DNA of 64,000 nucleotides, taken from Exiguobacterium acetylicum. GTDB taxonomy: Bacteria; Bacillota; Bacilli; Exiguobacteriales; Exiguobacteriaceae. Within the stretch, counting starts at the first letter, position 1. Each line of letters begins with the position of its first letter. A program made the translations under genes and the position numbers. Location: the NCBI RefSeq assembly GCF_022170825.1, contig NZ_CP081878.1, forward strand, positions 894,001-958,000, in the 5' to 3' direction. Shown here one piece after another: positions 52,834-61,881 of the stretch. The notes under the pieces were generated by a model, which did no database searches, had not been told where the DNA came from, and saw nothing but the letters and a program-made list of their open reading frames with translations.

Positions 52834-53664
52834 GTGAACAGAGAGTGGCAAGTGTTGACGACGCCGGCAATGGAGCCGGCAATGAACATGGCAATTGATG
52901 AAGCATTGATTCAGTTCGTCGGGCGGGGAGAGATCGCACCGACGCTTCGTTTTTATTCATGGGAACCACGTGGATTAAGTGTTGGTCATTTTCAACGGGC
53001 GACGCGTGATATCGATCGTGAGCGGATCGCAGAACTCGGCATTCCGATTGTTCGCCGGATGACAGGGGGACGCGCTGTCTTGCACGCAGACGAGTTGACA
53101 TACAGTGTCGTCATCCCGGAAGATACAGAAGGTTTACCACGGACGGTCATCGAAAGTTATCGCATGTTGACGGAAGGGATTCGCAAAGGGTACCATCACC
53201 TCGGCATTCCGGTCGAGTTTTCCGTTCCCTTGACGGAAGAGGAAAAAGAAGAATTACGAAAACCAAAATCGGCAGTCTGTTTTGATGCGGCATCGTATTA
53301 CGAACTCGCTGTCGGAAAACGAAAAGTCGCTGGAAGTGCACAAGTACGCCATCAAGGCGTCGTGTTGCAGCACGGTTCGGTTCCGCTCTCTGTGGATGAA
53401 GGAGAATTGTTCGACTGTTTCTTATATGAAGACGAGTCGACGCGCGAACGGATGAAGGCGCGATTTTCAGGAAAGGCTGTCGCCCTGAATGAACTAGCTG
53501 GTCGAGCTGTTGCTTTTGACGAAGTACGAGAAGCATTCACAAAAGGATTCGAAGAGGCGCTTGAGTTGTCGTTCGCTCCGTTGACATTCACGAGTGAGCA
53601 GTGGCAGGAGATCGAGCGCCTTGCCGAGAAATACCGTAGTGATGAATGGAACTGGAAACGCTAA
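52834..53664 (+). CDS. lipM: octanoyl-[GcvH]:protein N-octanoyltransferase LipM
   Basis: Moves octanoate from acyl carrier protein to GcvH, the first step of Bacillus lipoate synthesis. 276 residues from GTG 52834 (RBS TGGGGGTGTTCGAG). Motifs EPRGLSVGHFQ, VRRMTGGRAVLHADELTYSV, catalytic Cys in SAVCFDAASYYELAV (about residue 149), and GKRKVAGSAQVR. Adjacent to the glycine cleavage genes, whose H protein is its acceptor. Confidence 0.93.
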   Translation: MNREWQVLTTPAMEPAMNMAIDEALIQFVGRGEIAPTLRFYSWEPRGLSVGHFQRATRDIDRERIAELGIPIVRRMTGGRAVLHADELTYSVVIPEDTEGLPRTVIESYRMLTEGIRKGYHHLGIPVEFSVPLTEEEKEELRKPKSAVCFDAASYYELAVGKRKVAGSAQVRHQGVVLQHGSVPLSVDEGELFDCFLYEDESTRERMKARFSGKAVALNELAGRAVAFDEVREAFTKGFEEALELSFAPLTFTSEQWQEIERLAEKYRSDEWNWKR

Positions 53665-53688
53665 TGAATGAAATGGGAAGGTGATGTC

Positions 53689-54111
53689 GTGCCAACTCCG
53701 AGTATGGAAGATTATTTGGAACAAATTTATAAACTGATTGAAGACAAAGGATATGCCCGTGTATCAGATATTGCAGAGTCGCTAGGAGTTCATCCGTCAT
53801 CGGTGACGAAGATGGTACAAAAGCTCGACCGTGAGACGTACCTCGTGTATGAAAAGTATCGAGGTCTCATGCTGACACCTAAGGGTCGTAAAATCGGGAA
53901 ACGTCTCGTGGAACGTCATGCATTACTCGAAGATTTTCTTCGTCTCGTCGGTGTGGATGAAGAACTGATCTATAAAGATGTCGAGGGAATCGAGCACCAC
54001 ATTAGTATCGAAGCGTTGGATAAGATTAATGGTATGATTCAGTTCTTTGCTGAACGTCCTGGTCTAAAAGAGGAATTGCATCGCTATCAACAAGCCCATC
54101 CAGAGGATTGA
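53689..54111 (+). CDS. mntR: manganese-responsive DtxR-family repressor MntR
   Basis: 140 residues from GTG 53689 (RBS GGGAAGGTGATG); then [20 protein letters not shown] follows exactly as in B. subtilis MntR. The Mn ligands are conserved: Asp8 and Glu11 (MEDYLE), His77 (ERHALLE), and Glu99, Glu102 and His103 (EGIEHH). Helix-turn-helix at about 20-55 ([22 protein letters not shown]). Represses Mn uptake genes when Mn is replete. A terminator hairpin overlaps its stop codon. Confidence 0.94.
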   Translation: MPTPSMEDYLEQIYKLIEDKGYARVSDIAESLGVHPSSVTKMVQKLDRETYLVYEKYRGLMLTPKGRKIGKRLVERHALLEDFLRLVGVDEELIYKDVEGIEHHISIEALDKINGMIQFFAERPGLKEELHRYQQAHPED

Positions 54112-54127
54112 GGCTTGTTTTTTATTT
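54089..54127 (+). terminator. terminator overlapping the mntR stop
   Basis: AACAAGCC (54089-54096) pairs with GGCTTGTT (54112-54119), followed by TTTTATTTG. The left arm lies inside the coding sequence. Confidence 0.8.
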
Positions 54128-54259
54128 GTTTTTATAAAATAAACACCTTAAACACGAACGTTCTATTACAATTTAATGATAAAGTGCGCATTTGAAGGGT
54201 GTTATGCTATACTGAGCCTGAAAATGGACGAAGGGGGTGACGGGTGTTCGCACCTAGTC

Positions 54260-54787
54260 ATGGAAATTACGATTAAAGAAAAGTTAGTGTCAGAGTCGCA
54301 ACTGAAAGAAAAGGTCCGTGAATTAGCACAACAGATCGAAGCAGATGCTGCCGGACGTCAAATCGTTCTCGTCGTCGTATTAAAGGGGTCAATGGTCTTT
54401 GCTGCAGATTTGATGCGTGAAATCAAAGGAAGTGTCCAAATCGATACGGTCGCGTGCTCTTCTTACGGAACGAACACAGTGTCTTCCGGACGTGTCCAGT
54501 TGAAGAAGGATCTCGATCTCGATGTTCAAGGGAAATACGTCGTCGTCGTCGAAGACATCATCGACACAGGGCGGACGCTCCATTTCCTATGCGATCACAT
54601 GAAATTGCATCAACCTGGAGTTTTGAAGGTCTGTACATTACTCGATAAACCGGCACGTCGGGAAGTGGAACTCGTCGCAGACTATGTCGGATTCGAGATT
54701 CCGGATTACTTTGTAGTCGGGTACGGGATTGATTGTGCTGAAGAATATCGCAACCTTCCGTATATCGGTTGGGTCGAAACAGATTGA
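54260..54787 (+). CDS. hpt: hypoxanthine/guanine phosphoribosyltransferase-like enzyme
   Basis: Salvages hypoxanthine or guanine using PRPP. 175 residues: VVLKGSMVFAADLM, the PRPP loop VVVEDIIDTGRTL (about 95-107), and VGYGIDCAEEYRNLPYIG. The start is uncertain: ATG 54260 fits the family N-terminus (MEITIKEKLVSESQL) but has no RBS at proper spacing; AAGGGGGTGA is about 20 nt upstream, and a 10-codon GTG frame between the two overlaps the start. An ATG at 54224 in frame is the alternative. Confidence 0.88.
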   Translation: MEITIKEKLVSESQLKEKVRELAQQIEADAAGRQIVLVVVLKGSMVFAADLMREIKGSVQIDTVACSSYGTNTVSSGRVQLKKDLDLDVQGKYVVVVEDIIDTGRTLHFLCDHMKLHQPGVLKVCTLLDKPARREVELVADYVGFEIPDYFVVGYGIDCAEEYRNLPYIGWVETD

Positions 54788-54793
54788 GCACGA

Positions 54794-54831
54794 AAAAAGG
54801 AAGTTCGTCGTACGCGACGAACTTCCTTTTT
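54794..54831. terminator. bidirectional terminator hpt/yqhP
   Basis: A perfect 17-bp stem (54794-54810 with 54815-54831) with TACG loop, and A/T runs at its base usable from both directions. Confidence 0.9.
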
Positions 54832-54846
54832 GATGTACTTTTGCTA

Positions 54847-55248
54847 TTAAAAAGCACGTTTTTTCTTTTTGCCTTTTTTTCCTTCGATGACTGTCAAATG
54901 AGGTCCTTTCGAACGATCACGTAATGGTCTGACTTTATTCGATGCCGGTGCTTTTGAAGACTTAACCGGTTTTTTCTTAAAGTCTGTCCGACGAACAGCG
55001 TTCGAGGTACCGTGCATTTTTTTAGATTGAGCGACAGATTTACGGTACTGAGCGTTCGCACCATTTCCGACGCTTCGATTACGAGTCAGGAACTTAAAGA
55101 GTAAGAAGATGATCCCGGCGGTAATCCCGAAAAACAGCAATTGTGAAAACAGACTACTTGGATTATTGACGAGTTTATATCCAAAGCCGACAAAAGCGAA
55201 CAGTAACACGACGAGTGCAAATGTAGAACCAATGCGTTGTCTGATCAT
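54847..55248 (-). CDS. yqhP: YqhP/SA1362-family membrane protein
   Basis: 133 residues: two hydrophobic helices (FALVVLLFAFVGFGYKLV and LFSQLLFFGITAGIIFLLF) and a very basic, low-complexity tail (KKKPVKSSKAP to GKKGKKKKRAF). The pattern is that of the SA1362 family, next to yqhQ as in B. subtilis. Function unknown; the tail could bind nucleic acid or anionic lipid. Confidence 0.8.
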   Translation of the reverse strand: MIRQRIGSTFALVVLLFAFVGFGYKLVNNPSSLFSQLLFFGITAGIIFLLFKFLTRNRSVGNGANAQYRKSVAQSKKMHGTSNAVRRTDFKKKPVKSSKAPASNKVRPLRDRSKGPHLTVIEGKKGKKKKRAF

Positions 55249-55268
55249 AATATCACCCCTGTTATCGA

Positions 55269-56213
55269 TTAACCCAGTGCATTCTCATGTAGGTTATGTT
55301 CCTGTTTTTCTAATGCTTCAAACGCATAAATCGCAACCTCAATCTGTGAATCATCCGGTTCTTTCGTCGTCAAGTACTGTAACCATAGACCAGGCAACGC
55401 AATGACGCGAAGTCCTCTGATGTGCTGTGCCTTATTTGTCAGTTGCAATACTTCAAACGAAAGACCGATGACGACTGGTAATAAAGCAATTCGGCAGACA
55501 AGACGTAACCACAGCGGATCCGTTGGAACGATCAAGTAGACGAAAAATCCAACGATGACGGTGAAAATCAAGAAACTCGATCCGCATCGATAATGAAGTC
55601 GACTACTGATGCGGACGTTTTCGACCGTGAGTGGACGTCCTGACTCAACGCAGTTGATGACTTTATGCTCGGCACCATGATATTGAAAAAGACGTTTGAC
55701 GAGCGGGGTCAATGAAATTACGTAGAGATAACTGAACAAAAGTGTTAACTTGATTGCTGCTTCGATGACATTCTGAATGACATGTCCAGATAAGGCAGGA
55801 AATACATCGAACAGTGATGCAAGGAAAGCAGGTAATAGCGTAAAGAGTAGTTTGCCGAAAAAGAACGATAGGATTCCGACGACAGCGACTCCGAGCCATT
55901 TCGTCAAGGGACTAGCAGTCGTCTCTTCGGGCTCTTCCTCACCCGGTTTGACGCCGTATCGATCACTTGCGAAGTTCATATGACTGGCGCCATTCGCAGA
56001 AGACTCCATTAAAGCAAAGAGACCGCGTAGAAGGGGAATTCGTTTTCCTTTGGCGATTCGTGGGCGAATCGGTTTTTGCTGGGCAAAGGTCTCGATTGAA
56101 TCGTCATTTCGACGAATCGCCGAGACTGCGTGGGTCGCATTTTGGAACATGACGCCTTCGACGATGGCTTGACCACCGACCGGCGGATTAGTCGTTTTCA
56201 TAATAGAACGCAT
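55269..56213 (-). CDS. yqhQ: DUF1385 membrane protein (YqhQ)
   Basis: 314 residues; GGQAIVEGVMFQNATHAVSAIRR and YHGAEHKVINCVESGRPL with the RLHYRCGSSFLIF motif are the DUF1385 hallmarks. About four or five membrane helices. Two upstream ATG codons are possible (56213 and 56204). The family is widespread in Firmicutes and not biochemically defined. Divergent from aroQ. Confidence 0.88.
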   Translation of the reverse strand: MRSIMKTTNPPVGGQAIVEGVMFQNATHAVSAIRRNDDSIETFAQQKPIRPRIAKGKRIPLLRGLFALMESSANGASHMNFASDRYGVKPGEEEPEETTASPLTKWLGVAVVGILSFFFGKLLFTLLPAFLASLFDVFPALSGHVIQNVIEAAIKLTLLFSYLYVISLTPLVKRLFQYHGAEHKVINCVESGRPLTVENVRISSRLHYRCGSSFLIFTVIVGFFVYLIVPTDPLWLRLVCRIALLPVVIGLSFEVLQLTNKAQHIRGLRVIALPGLWLQYLTTKEPDDSQIEVAIYAFEALEKQEHNLHENALG

Positions 56214-56356
56214 CCCGTCTTTATAAAATAAGGTGTATCGTCAGTGTACTTGATTTACGCTAAAAAAACTATGTTCGACTCGTCAAAACGAGGTAATCTT
56301 TAGGAGTCGGAAATCGGGTTATGATACAATGAAAAAGAATTCGAGGAGGTGTTTTT

Positions 56357-56785
56357 TTGCGTGTCTTGATTTTAAATGGACCAAACTTGAATTTGCTCGG
56401 AACGCGCGAACCGGATACATATGGAACGGCGACGTTAGCCGACTTAGAACACGACCTTCGCGCTTATTTTCCGAACATTCAGTTTCGGTTCGAACAATCG
56501 AACCATGAAGGGCGACTGATTGATGTTCTTCATGAGGAACGGGGAGCGGATGGTATCGTCTTGAATGCGGCTGCCTATACGCATACGAGTATCGCGCTCC
56601 GTGACGCGATCGCTGCGATCGAAGCACCCGTCATCGAGGTTCATCTATCGAACGTCCATGCACGCGAACCCTTTCGGCATCATTCGATGATTGCACCAGT
56701 CTGTAGAGGTGTGATCGCTGGACTCGGTATGACCGGATATCGCCTGGCAACGGAAGCGATCCAAGCTTTACAACAATCGGAATAA
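56357..56785 (+). CDS. aroQ: type II 3-dehydroquinate dehydratase
   Basis: 142 residues starting at TTG 56357, 8 nt after GAGGAGGT. Family motifs [21 protein letters not shown], catalytic Tyr in that loop, [47 protein letters not shown]. Third step of the shikimate pathway. Followed 14 nt later by pepP, then efp, as in B. subtilis. Confidence 0.94.
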   Translation: MRVLILNGPNLNLLGTREPDTYGTATLADLEHDLRAYFPNIQFRFEQSNHEGRLIDVLHEERGADGIVLNAAAYTHTSIALRDAIAAIEAPVIEVHLSNVHAREPFRHHSMIAPVCRGVIAGLGMTGYRLATEAIQALQQSE

Positions 56786-56799
56786 GGGGGAAATCAATC

Positions 56800-57864
56800 A
56801 TGAAACAACGAATCGAGGCGTTACAAGCGGCATTAAAAGAACGGGATCTTCCAGGATTACTCGTCACGAAAGCCGAGAACATCCGTTATATCTCAGGCTT
56901 CACAGGTTCAAGCGGTGCATGTCTCGTAACAGAGGAACAAGCATACTTCGTGACGGATTTCCGTTACACGGAGCAGGCAGCAGATCAAGTTAAAGGAATG
57001 GAAATCGTCCAAATCGAACGGTCGATTCCAGAGACGATGGGCGAGCTGATGGCAGGGGCACGTGTTCGTGCGGTTGGCGTCGAAAAGGATGCGATGACAC
57101 TTGGTGCTTTTGAAGCGTTCGATCAAGCTTCATCGATTGAGCTCGTTCCGACGACGGGAATCATCGAAAACCTACGCTTGATTAAGGATTCATCAGAGAT
57201 TAAGATGATTAAGGAAGCGGTGGAGCTCGCAGACGCGACCTTCCAACACATCTTGACGTACATTCAACCAGGACGGACGGAACTTGAAGTATCAAATGAA
57301 CTAGAATTCTTCATGCGTAAGCATGGAGCGACGTCTTCTTCTTTCGATACGATCGTTGCATCGGGCTATCGTTCTGCCTTGCCGCACGGTGTTGCTAGTT
57401 CGAAGATCATTGCGACGGGTGAACTCGTGACGCTTGATTTTGGGGCGCTCTTGAACGGTTACGTTTCAGATATCACACGGACTGTCGCAGTTGGTCCGAT
57501 TAACGCTGAGCTGCAGAAGATCTACGATACGGTCTTGCAAGCACAACTTGCGGGTGTCGATGGCTTAAAACCAGGCATCACTGGAATTGAAGCAGACGCG
57601 TTGACGCGTGATATCATCAAAGAAGCAGGATATGGCGAGTACTTCGGTCACTCGACAGGACACGGCATCGGTCTAGAAGTACATGAAGGACCTGGCTTGT
57701 CTTTCCGCTCTGAGGCGAAACTTGAACCGGGCATGATCGTTACGGTCGAACCGGGCATCTATGTGCCACAAGTCGGCGGATGCCGGATTGAAGATGACGT
57801 CTTGATCACGGAAACAGGTCGAGAAATTCTCTCGTCTTCACCAAAAGAACTGATCACTCTCTAA
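56800..57864 (+). CDS. pepP: Xaa-Pro peptidase (M24 family, YqhT)
   Basis: 354 residues: creatinase-like N-terminal domain and a pita-bread catalytic domain. Metal ligands in TLDFGALLNGYVSDITRTVA, GHSTGHGIGLEVHE, TVEPGIYVP and RIEDDVLIT. Removes N-terminal residues before proline. Next to efp, which helps ribosomes through proline stretches, a pairing conserved in Bacillales. Confidence 0.93.
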   Translation: MKQRIEALQAALKERDLPGLLVTKAENIRYISGFTGSSGACLVTEEQAYFVTDFRYTEQAADQVKGMEIVQIERSIPETMGELMAGARVRAVGVEKDAMTLGAFEAFDQASSIELVPTTGIIENLRLIKDSSEIKMIKEAVELADATFQHILTYIQPGRTELEVSNELEFFMRKHGATSSSFDTIVASGYRSALPHGVASSKIIATGELVTLDFGALLNGYVSDITRTVAVGPINAELQKIYDTVLQAQLAGVDGLKPGITGIEADALTRDIIKEAGYGEYFGHSTGHGIGLEVHEGPGLSFRSEAKLEPGMIVTVEPGIYVPQVGGCRIEDDVLITETGREILSSSPKELITL

Positions 57865-57899
57865 TTCGGAGTGACGGAACATTTTAGGAGGAACCATTC

Positions 57900-58466
57900 A
57901 TGGTATCAGTAAACGATTTAAAAACAGGATTAACGATTAAGACTTCAGACGGTATGATTTGGCAAGTACTTGAGTTTCAACATGTTAAACCAGGTAAAGG
58001 AGCAGCATTCGTTCGGACGAAAATGCGTAACATCCGTAACGGAAACATCCAAGAGATGACATTCCGTGGTGGTGAGCGTGTCGAGCGTGCGCACATCGAG
58101 CGTAACAAGATGCAGTACCTCTACCCAATGGGTGAAACATACGTCTTCATGGATACAGAATCATATGAGCAGTTGGAATTGACGACAGCACAAGTCGAAG
58201 CAGCTCTTCCATACTTGCTTGAAAACATGGAAGTTCAGATTGCGGTTTATAACGGCGAAATCCTCGGTCTTGAATTACCGAACACAGTCGTCATGACGAT
58301 CGTTGAAGCAGAGCCTGGCGTTAAAGGTGATACAGCTTCGAACGTTAAGAAAAATGCGACAGTCGAGACTGGACACATCATTCAAGTGCCACTCTTCATC
58401 GAAGCAGGCGAAAAAGTAACGGTTGATACACGTACAGGTGATTTCACAGGTCGTTACAACGGATAA
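57900..58466 (+). CDS. efp: elongation factor P
   Basis: 188 residues, three KOW/OB-type barrels. The loop with the modifiable lysine is [12 protein letters not shown] (Lys33); the Firmicute form is modified by 5-aminopentanol rather than beta-lysine in B. subtilis. Relieves stalling at polyproline. RBS TTAGGAGGAACC. Terminator downstream. Confidence 0.95.
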   Translation: MVSVNDLKTGLTIKTSDGMIWQVLEFQHVKPGKGAAFVRTKMRNIRNGNIQEMTFRGGERVERAHIERNKMQYLYPMGETYVFMDTESYEQLELTTAQVEAALPYLLENMEVQIAVYNGEILGLELPNTVVMTIVEAEPGVKGDTASNVKKNATVETGHIIQVPLFIEAGEKVTVDTRTGDFTGRYNG

Positions 58467-58488
58467 TATTGAAACGACAAGACGTCTC

Positions 58489-58522
58489 TCACCTTCTATC
58501 AGGTCGAGAGGCGTCTTTTTTT
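58489..58522 (+). terminator. terminator after efp
   Basis: AAGACGTCTCTC pairs with GAGAGGCGTCTT, then T7. Confidence 0.85.
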
Positions 58523-58570
58523 CATTCAGCATGACTTGCATCCAATGGTATGACCAGTTAATATAAGTAT

Positions 58571-58598
58571 TTGAGTAGGCATTAGCACCTGGTATAAT
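58571..58598 (+). promoter_or_regulatory. accBC promoter
   Basis: TTGAGT (58571-58576), a 16-nt spacer and TATAAT (58593-58598), about 38 nt before accB. This promoter follows the efp terminator directly; no remnant of spoIIIA was seen. Confidence 0.7.
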
Positions 58599-58635
58599 AA
58601 TTGTGAATACAGCATAGATGGGGGAAGAATGACAG

Positions 58636-59082
58636 ATGAAAATCGATCAGTTGAAACAAGTACTCGAAATGCTCGATCAGTCGAGTGTAAACGAACTTTC
58701 ACTCGAGACGGATACGTATAAATTGAAGTTAAAGAAACAAGGAGACACGGTGACAGTTTCGCACCAAGCGCCAGCAACTCCGGTAGCACCAGCTCCTGTA
58801 AAGCAAGTAGCGGCACCTGTTGAAGAAGAAGTCGTCGCAGACGAGACAGTCACGATCAATGCATTAATGGTCGGAACGTTCTATTCGCGTCCGAATCCAG
58901 ATAAACCGGCATACGTCAAAGTCGGGGATCAGATCGAAGTCGGTCAAGTCGTCTGTGTCCTTGAAGCAATGAAACTCTTCAATAACTTAAACTCGGAAGT
59001 ATCTGGAACGGTCGTCGAGATTCTTGTCGCCGATGGAGATCTCGTTGAATTTGGTCAACCACTCTTCCGGATCCGTCCGTAA
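58636..59082 (+). CDS. accB: acetyl-CoA carboxylase biotin carboxyl carrier protein
   Basis: 148 residues; N-terminal helical region, Ala/Pro-rich linker (about 50-70), and biotinyl domain with the biotin Lys in VLEAMKLFN (about residue 112). The motif ends in L rather than the more common AMKM, which is seen in some species. First step of fatty acid synthesis. 16 nt to accC. Confidence 0.95.
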   Translation: MKIDQLKQVLEMLDQSSVNELSLETDTYKLKLKKQGDTVTVSHQAPATPVAPAPVKQVAAPVEEEVVADETVTINALMVGTFYSRPNPDKPAYVKVGDQIEVGQVVCVLEAMKLFNNLNSEVSGTVVEILVADGDLVEFGQPLFRIRP

Positions 59083-59098
59083 AACTGAGGTGAACAGC

Positions 59099-60451
59099 AT
59101 GGAAAAATTATTGATTGCCAATCGTGGTGAAATTGCCGTCCGCATCATTCGAGCGGCAAAGGAACTTGGAATACAGACCGTTGCCGTCTACTCGACAGCG
59201 GATAAGGAAGCGTTACATGTTCGCCTAGCAGATGAGGCGTATTGCATCGGGGAAGCGAGTTCTGCTTCGTCTTACTTAAACGTTACGAATATCCTCGCGA
59301 TCGCGACGAATCGTCAAGTCACGATGATCCACCCGGGTTATGGTTTCTTAGCCGAGAACGTCGATTTTGCCGAGATGTGTGAAGCGTGTGGGATCAAATT
59401 CGTTGGTCCGACGTCAGATGCGATCCGTCAGATGGGGATTAAAGACGTTGCGAAGAAAACGATGATCGAGTGTGGAGTACCCGTCGTGCCGGGTTCAGAT
59501 GGAACGGTCACGGACGAAGAAGCGGTCGCGCTCGCGCAAGAAATCGGTTATCCGGTCATCATCAAAGCGACAGCTGGTGGTGGCGGTAAAGGGATTCGTG
59601 TTGCCCGCTCGGAAGAAGAGTTGATCAACGGATTAAGTGAGACACGCCGTGAAGCGAAACAAGCTTTCGGAAACGGGGACGTGTACTTAGAACGCTTCAT
59701 CGAAGAGTTCCGCCACGTCGAAGTACAGGTACTAGCGGACCGTCACGGCAATGTCATCCACCTTGGTGAACGCGATTGTACGGTTCAGCGCCGGATGCAG
59801 AAATTGATCGAGGAAGCACCATCGCCTGCAGTCAGTGAAGCAACACGTCTGAAGATGGGTGAGGCTGCCGTTAAAGCCGCACAAGCGATTCAGTACACGG
59901 GAGCTGGAACGATCGAATTCATCTTCGTCGAAGAGACTGAAGAATTCTTCTTCATGGAAATGAATACACGGATTCAAGTCGAGCACCCGGTAACGGAGAT
60001 GATCACAGGCTTCGACCTTGTTCAAGCACAACTACAAGTCGCGCTTGATCATCCACTTGCCGTCAAACAAAAAGATATCAAGTTCCATGGTCATTCGATT
60101 GAGTGTCGGATCAATGCTGAGGATCCAGACCATGACTTCCGTCCGTCTGCTGGACGCGTCACACAATACGTGACACCAGGTGGTATGGGAGTCCGGATTG
60201 ATAGCGCAGTTTATCCGGGTTATATGATTCCGCCGTATTATGACTCGATGGTCGCAAAGTTGATCGTTCATGCGGAAACACGGGAAGAAGCATGTGCGAA
60301 GATGGAACGGGCACTGGCTGAATTTTGGATTGAAGGTGTTAAAACAACGATTCCGTTCCATGAACGCGTCTTAAGTCACCCGGTATTCCGTCGTGGTACG
60401 TTCACGACGAAATTCGCCGAGCGTGAGTTAAAAGGTACGATCGTAAACTGA
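59099..60451 (+). CDS. accC: acetyl-CoA carboxylase biotin carboxylase
   Basis: 450 residues of the ATP-grasp superfamily. [34 protein letters not shown] (glycine-rich loop), [26 protein letters not shown], and [23 protein letters not shown] 59099 preferred (TGAGGTGAAC). In B. subtilis accC is followed by yqhY; here a terminator and then nusB follow directly. Confidence 0.95.
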   Translation: MEKLLIANRGEIAVRIIRAAKELGIQTVAVYSTADKEALHVRLADEAYCIGEASSASSYLNVTNILAIATNRQVTMIHPGYGFLAENVDFAEMCEACGIKFVGPTSDAIRQMGIKDVAKKTMIECGVPVVPGSDGTVTDEEAVALAQEIGYPVIIKATAGGGGKGIRVARSEEELINGLSETRREAKQAFGNGDVYLERFIEEFRHVEVQVLADRHGNVIHLGERDCTVQRRMQKLIEEAPSPAVSEATRLKMGEAAVKAAQAIQYTGAGTIEFIFVEETEEFFFMEMNTRIQVEHPVTEMITGFDLVQAQLQVALDHPLAVKQKDIKFHGHSIECRINAEDPDHDFRPSAGRVTQYVTPGGMGVRIDSAVYPGYMIPPYYDSMVAKLIVHAETREEACAKMERALAEFWIEGVKTTIPFHERVLSHPVFRRGTFTTKFAERELKGTIVN

Positions 60452-60456
60452 ATCAG

Positions 60457-60492
60457 GACGGGAGTTTGTGTGACGAACTCCCGTCTTTTTTT
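60457..60492 (+). terminator. terminator after accC
   Basis: GACGGGAGTT (60457-60466) pairs with AACTCCCGTC (60476-60485), then T7. Confidence 0.9.
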
Positions 60493-60571
60493 GGCGTTCT
60501 CTATGTTTTTTAAAAGAGGAATGTGCTAAACTAACTGATTGAGAACGACAAAAAAAGGAGCACGCAAAATC

Positions 60572-60976
60572 ATGATGAAACGACACATGGCACGCGAACT
60601 CGCAGTTCAATCTTTGTTCCAAATGGAACTCTCGGATCTGACTGCACAAGAGGCCATTGAATTCGCGGTAGAAGGTAAGGAATACGACACATTCGTCGAG
60701 CAATTGGTGAACGGCGTCGAAACAAACAAAGCAACGATTGATCAACACATTCGCGAAGCACTCGTCAACTGGTCGTTCGAACGACTCGGAAACATTGAGC
60801 GGACGATTCTTCGTTTAGCCGTTTACGAATTATTGTTTGAAACGAACATTCCTGTTCGAGTGACGATCAACGAAGCGATCGAATTGACGAAAGCATTCGC
60901 AGATGAAGAAGCAACGAAAATCGTTAACGGTGTTCTCGGTAAAGTCGCACAAGGCGTCGTCAAAGAAAACTCATAA
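60572..60976 (+). CDS. nusB: transcription antitermination factor NusB
   Basis: 134 residues; MKRHMARELAVQSLFQMEL, LVNWSFERLGNIERTILRLAVYEL, RVTINEAIELTKAFADEEATKIVNGVLGKVA. All-helical RNA-binding factor for boxA of rRNA operons. Starts at ATG 60572 or 60575, behind AAAAAAGGAGC. An upstream in-frame ATG at 60539 lacks homology. Confidence 0.94.
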   Translation: MMKRHMARELAVQSLFQMELSDLTAQEAIEFAVEGKEYDTFVEQLVNGVETNKATIDQHIREALVNWSFERLGNIERTILRLAVYELLFETNIPVRVTINEAIELTKAFADEEATKIVNGVLGKVAQGVVKENS

Positions 60977-61047
60977 ACCGATGTAAAACCGAATAGAGAC
61001 AAACAGACAGAAGAGTGAATCGAACTTTTTGGGGGAGTGGACAAATC

Positions 61048-61881
61048 ATGGCAGTAGTAATCGATGGAAAACAGGTAGCCCATTCATATCGTATGATGCT
61101 GAAAGAAGAAGTCGCACGTCTGAAAGAACAGCGGATTCAACCGCAATTGACTGTCATCCTGATTGGCGAAGATCCTGCTAGTCAATCTTATGTACGTGGT
61201 AAAGAAAAGGCAGCGAAGGAAATCGGTATGGATTCGGAGTTGATCCGGCTTCCAGCAGAAACAACGGAATCAGAGCTCCTTCACCTGATTGAACGTCTAA
61301 ACGTTGATGCGAGTGTCCACGGGATTCTCGTTCAATTGCCGTTACCTAAACATATTGATGAGAGCAAAGTCATTTTTGCGATTTCTCCTGAAAAGGACGT
61401 CGATGGTTTCCATCCTGTCTCTGTCGGGAAAATGATGATTGGTGAACCGACGTTCTTACCATGTACACCAAACGGTATTCTCCATCTCGTCAAAGAGATG
61501 AACGTACCGATTGCTGGTCAACATGTCGTTGTCGTCGGACGTAGCCAAATCGTCGGTAAACCCGTCGGTATGTTGTTCTTGAATGAATCGGCTACCGTTT
61601 CCTATTGTCATTCAAAAACAAAAGACCTCGGTGCGATGACGCGCCAAGCGGATATCTTGATCGTTGCAGTCGGCGTACCGAAGCTGATTACTGCGGATAT
61701 GGTGAAGCCGGGCGCTGTCGTCATTGATGTTGGCGTCAACCGCGTCGACGGAAAGCTCGTGGGTGATGTCGAATTTGATACGATTCAAGATGTTGCATCG
61801 ATGATTACACCTGTTCCGGGTGGCGTTGGTCCGATGACGATCACGATGCTACTGCACAACACGATTGAGGCTGCGCGATGA
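61048..61881 (+). CDS. folD: methylenetetrahydrofolate dehydrogenase / cyclohydrolase
   Basis: 277 residues; bifunctional NADP-dependent enzyme of one-carbon metabolism. SQSYVRGKEKAAKEIGM, GILVQLPLPKHI, VDGFHPVSVGKM, VVVGRSQIVGKPVGMLFL, PVPGGVGPMTITMLL. The Lys of VRGKEKA is catalytic. RBS GGGGGAGTGG. It overlaps xseA by ATGA and complements gcvT and the 5-FTHF cyclo-ligase in the folate C1 cycle. Confidence 0.96.
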   Translation: MAVVIDGKQVAHSYRMMLKEEVARLKEQRIQPQLTVILIGEDPASQSYVRGKEKAAKEIGMDSELIRLPAETTESELLHLIERLNVDASVHGILVQLPLPKHIDESKVIFAISPEKDVDGFHPVSVGKMMIGEPTFLPCTPNGILHLVKEMNVPIAGQHVVVVGRSQIVGKPVGMLFLNESATVSYCHSKTKDLGAMTRQADILIVAVGVPKLITADMVKPGAVVIDVGVNRVDGKLVGDVEFDTIQDVASMITPVPGGVGPMTITMLLHNTIEAAR

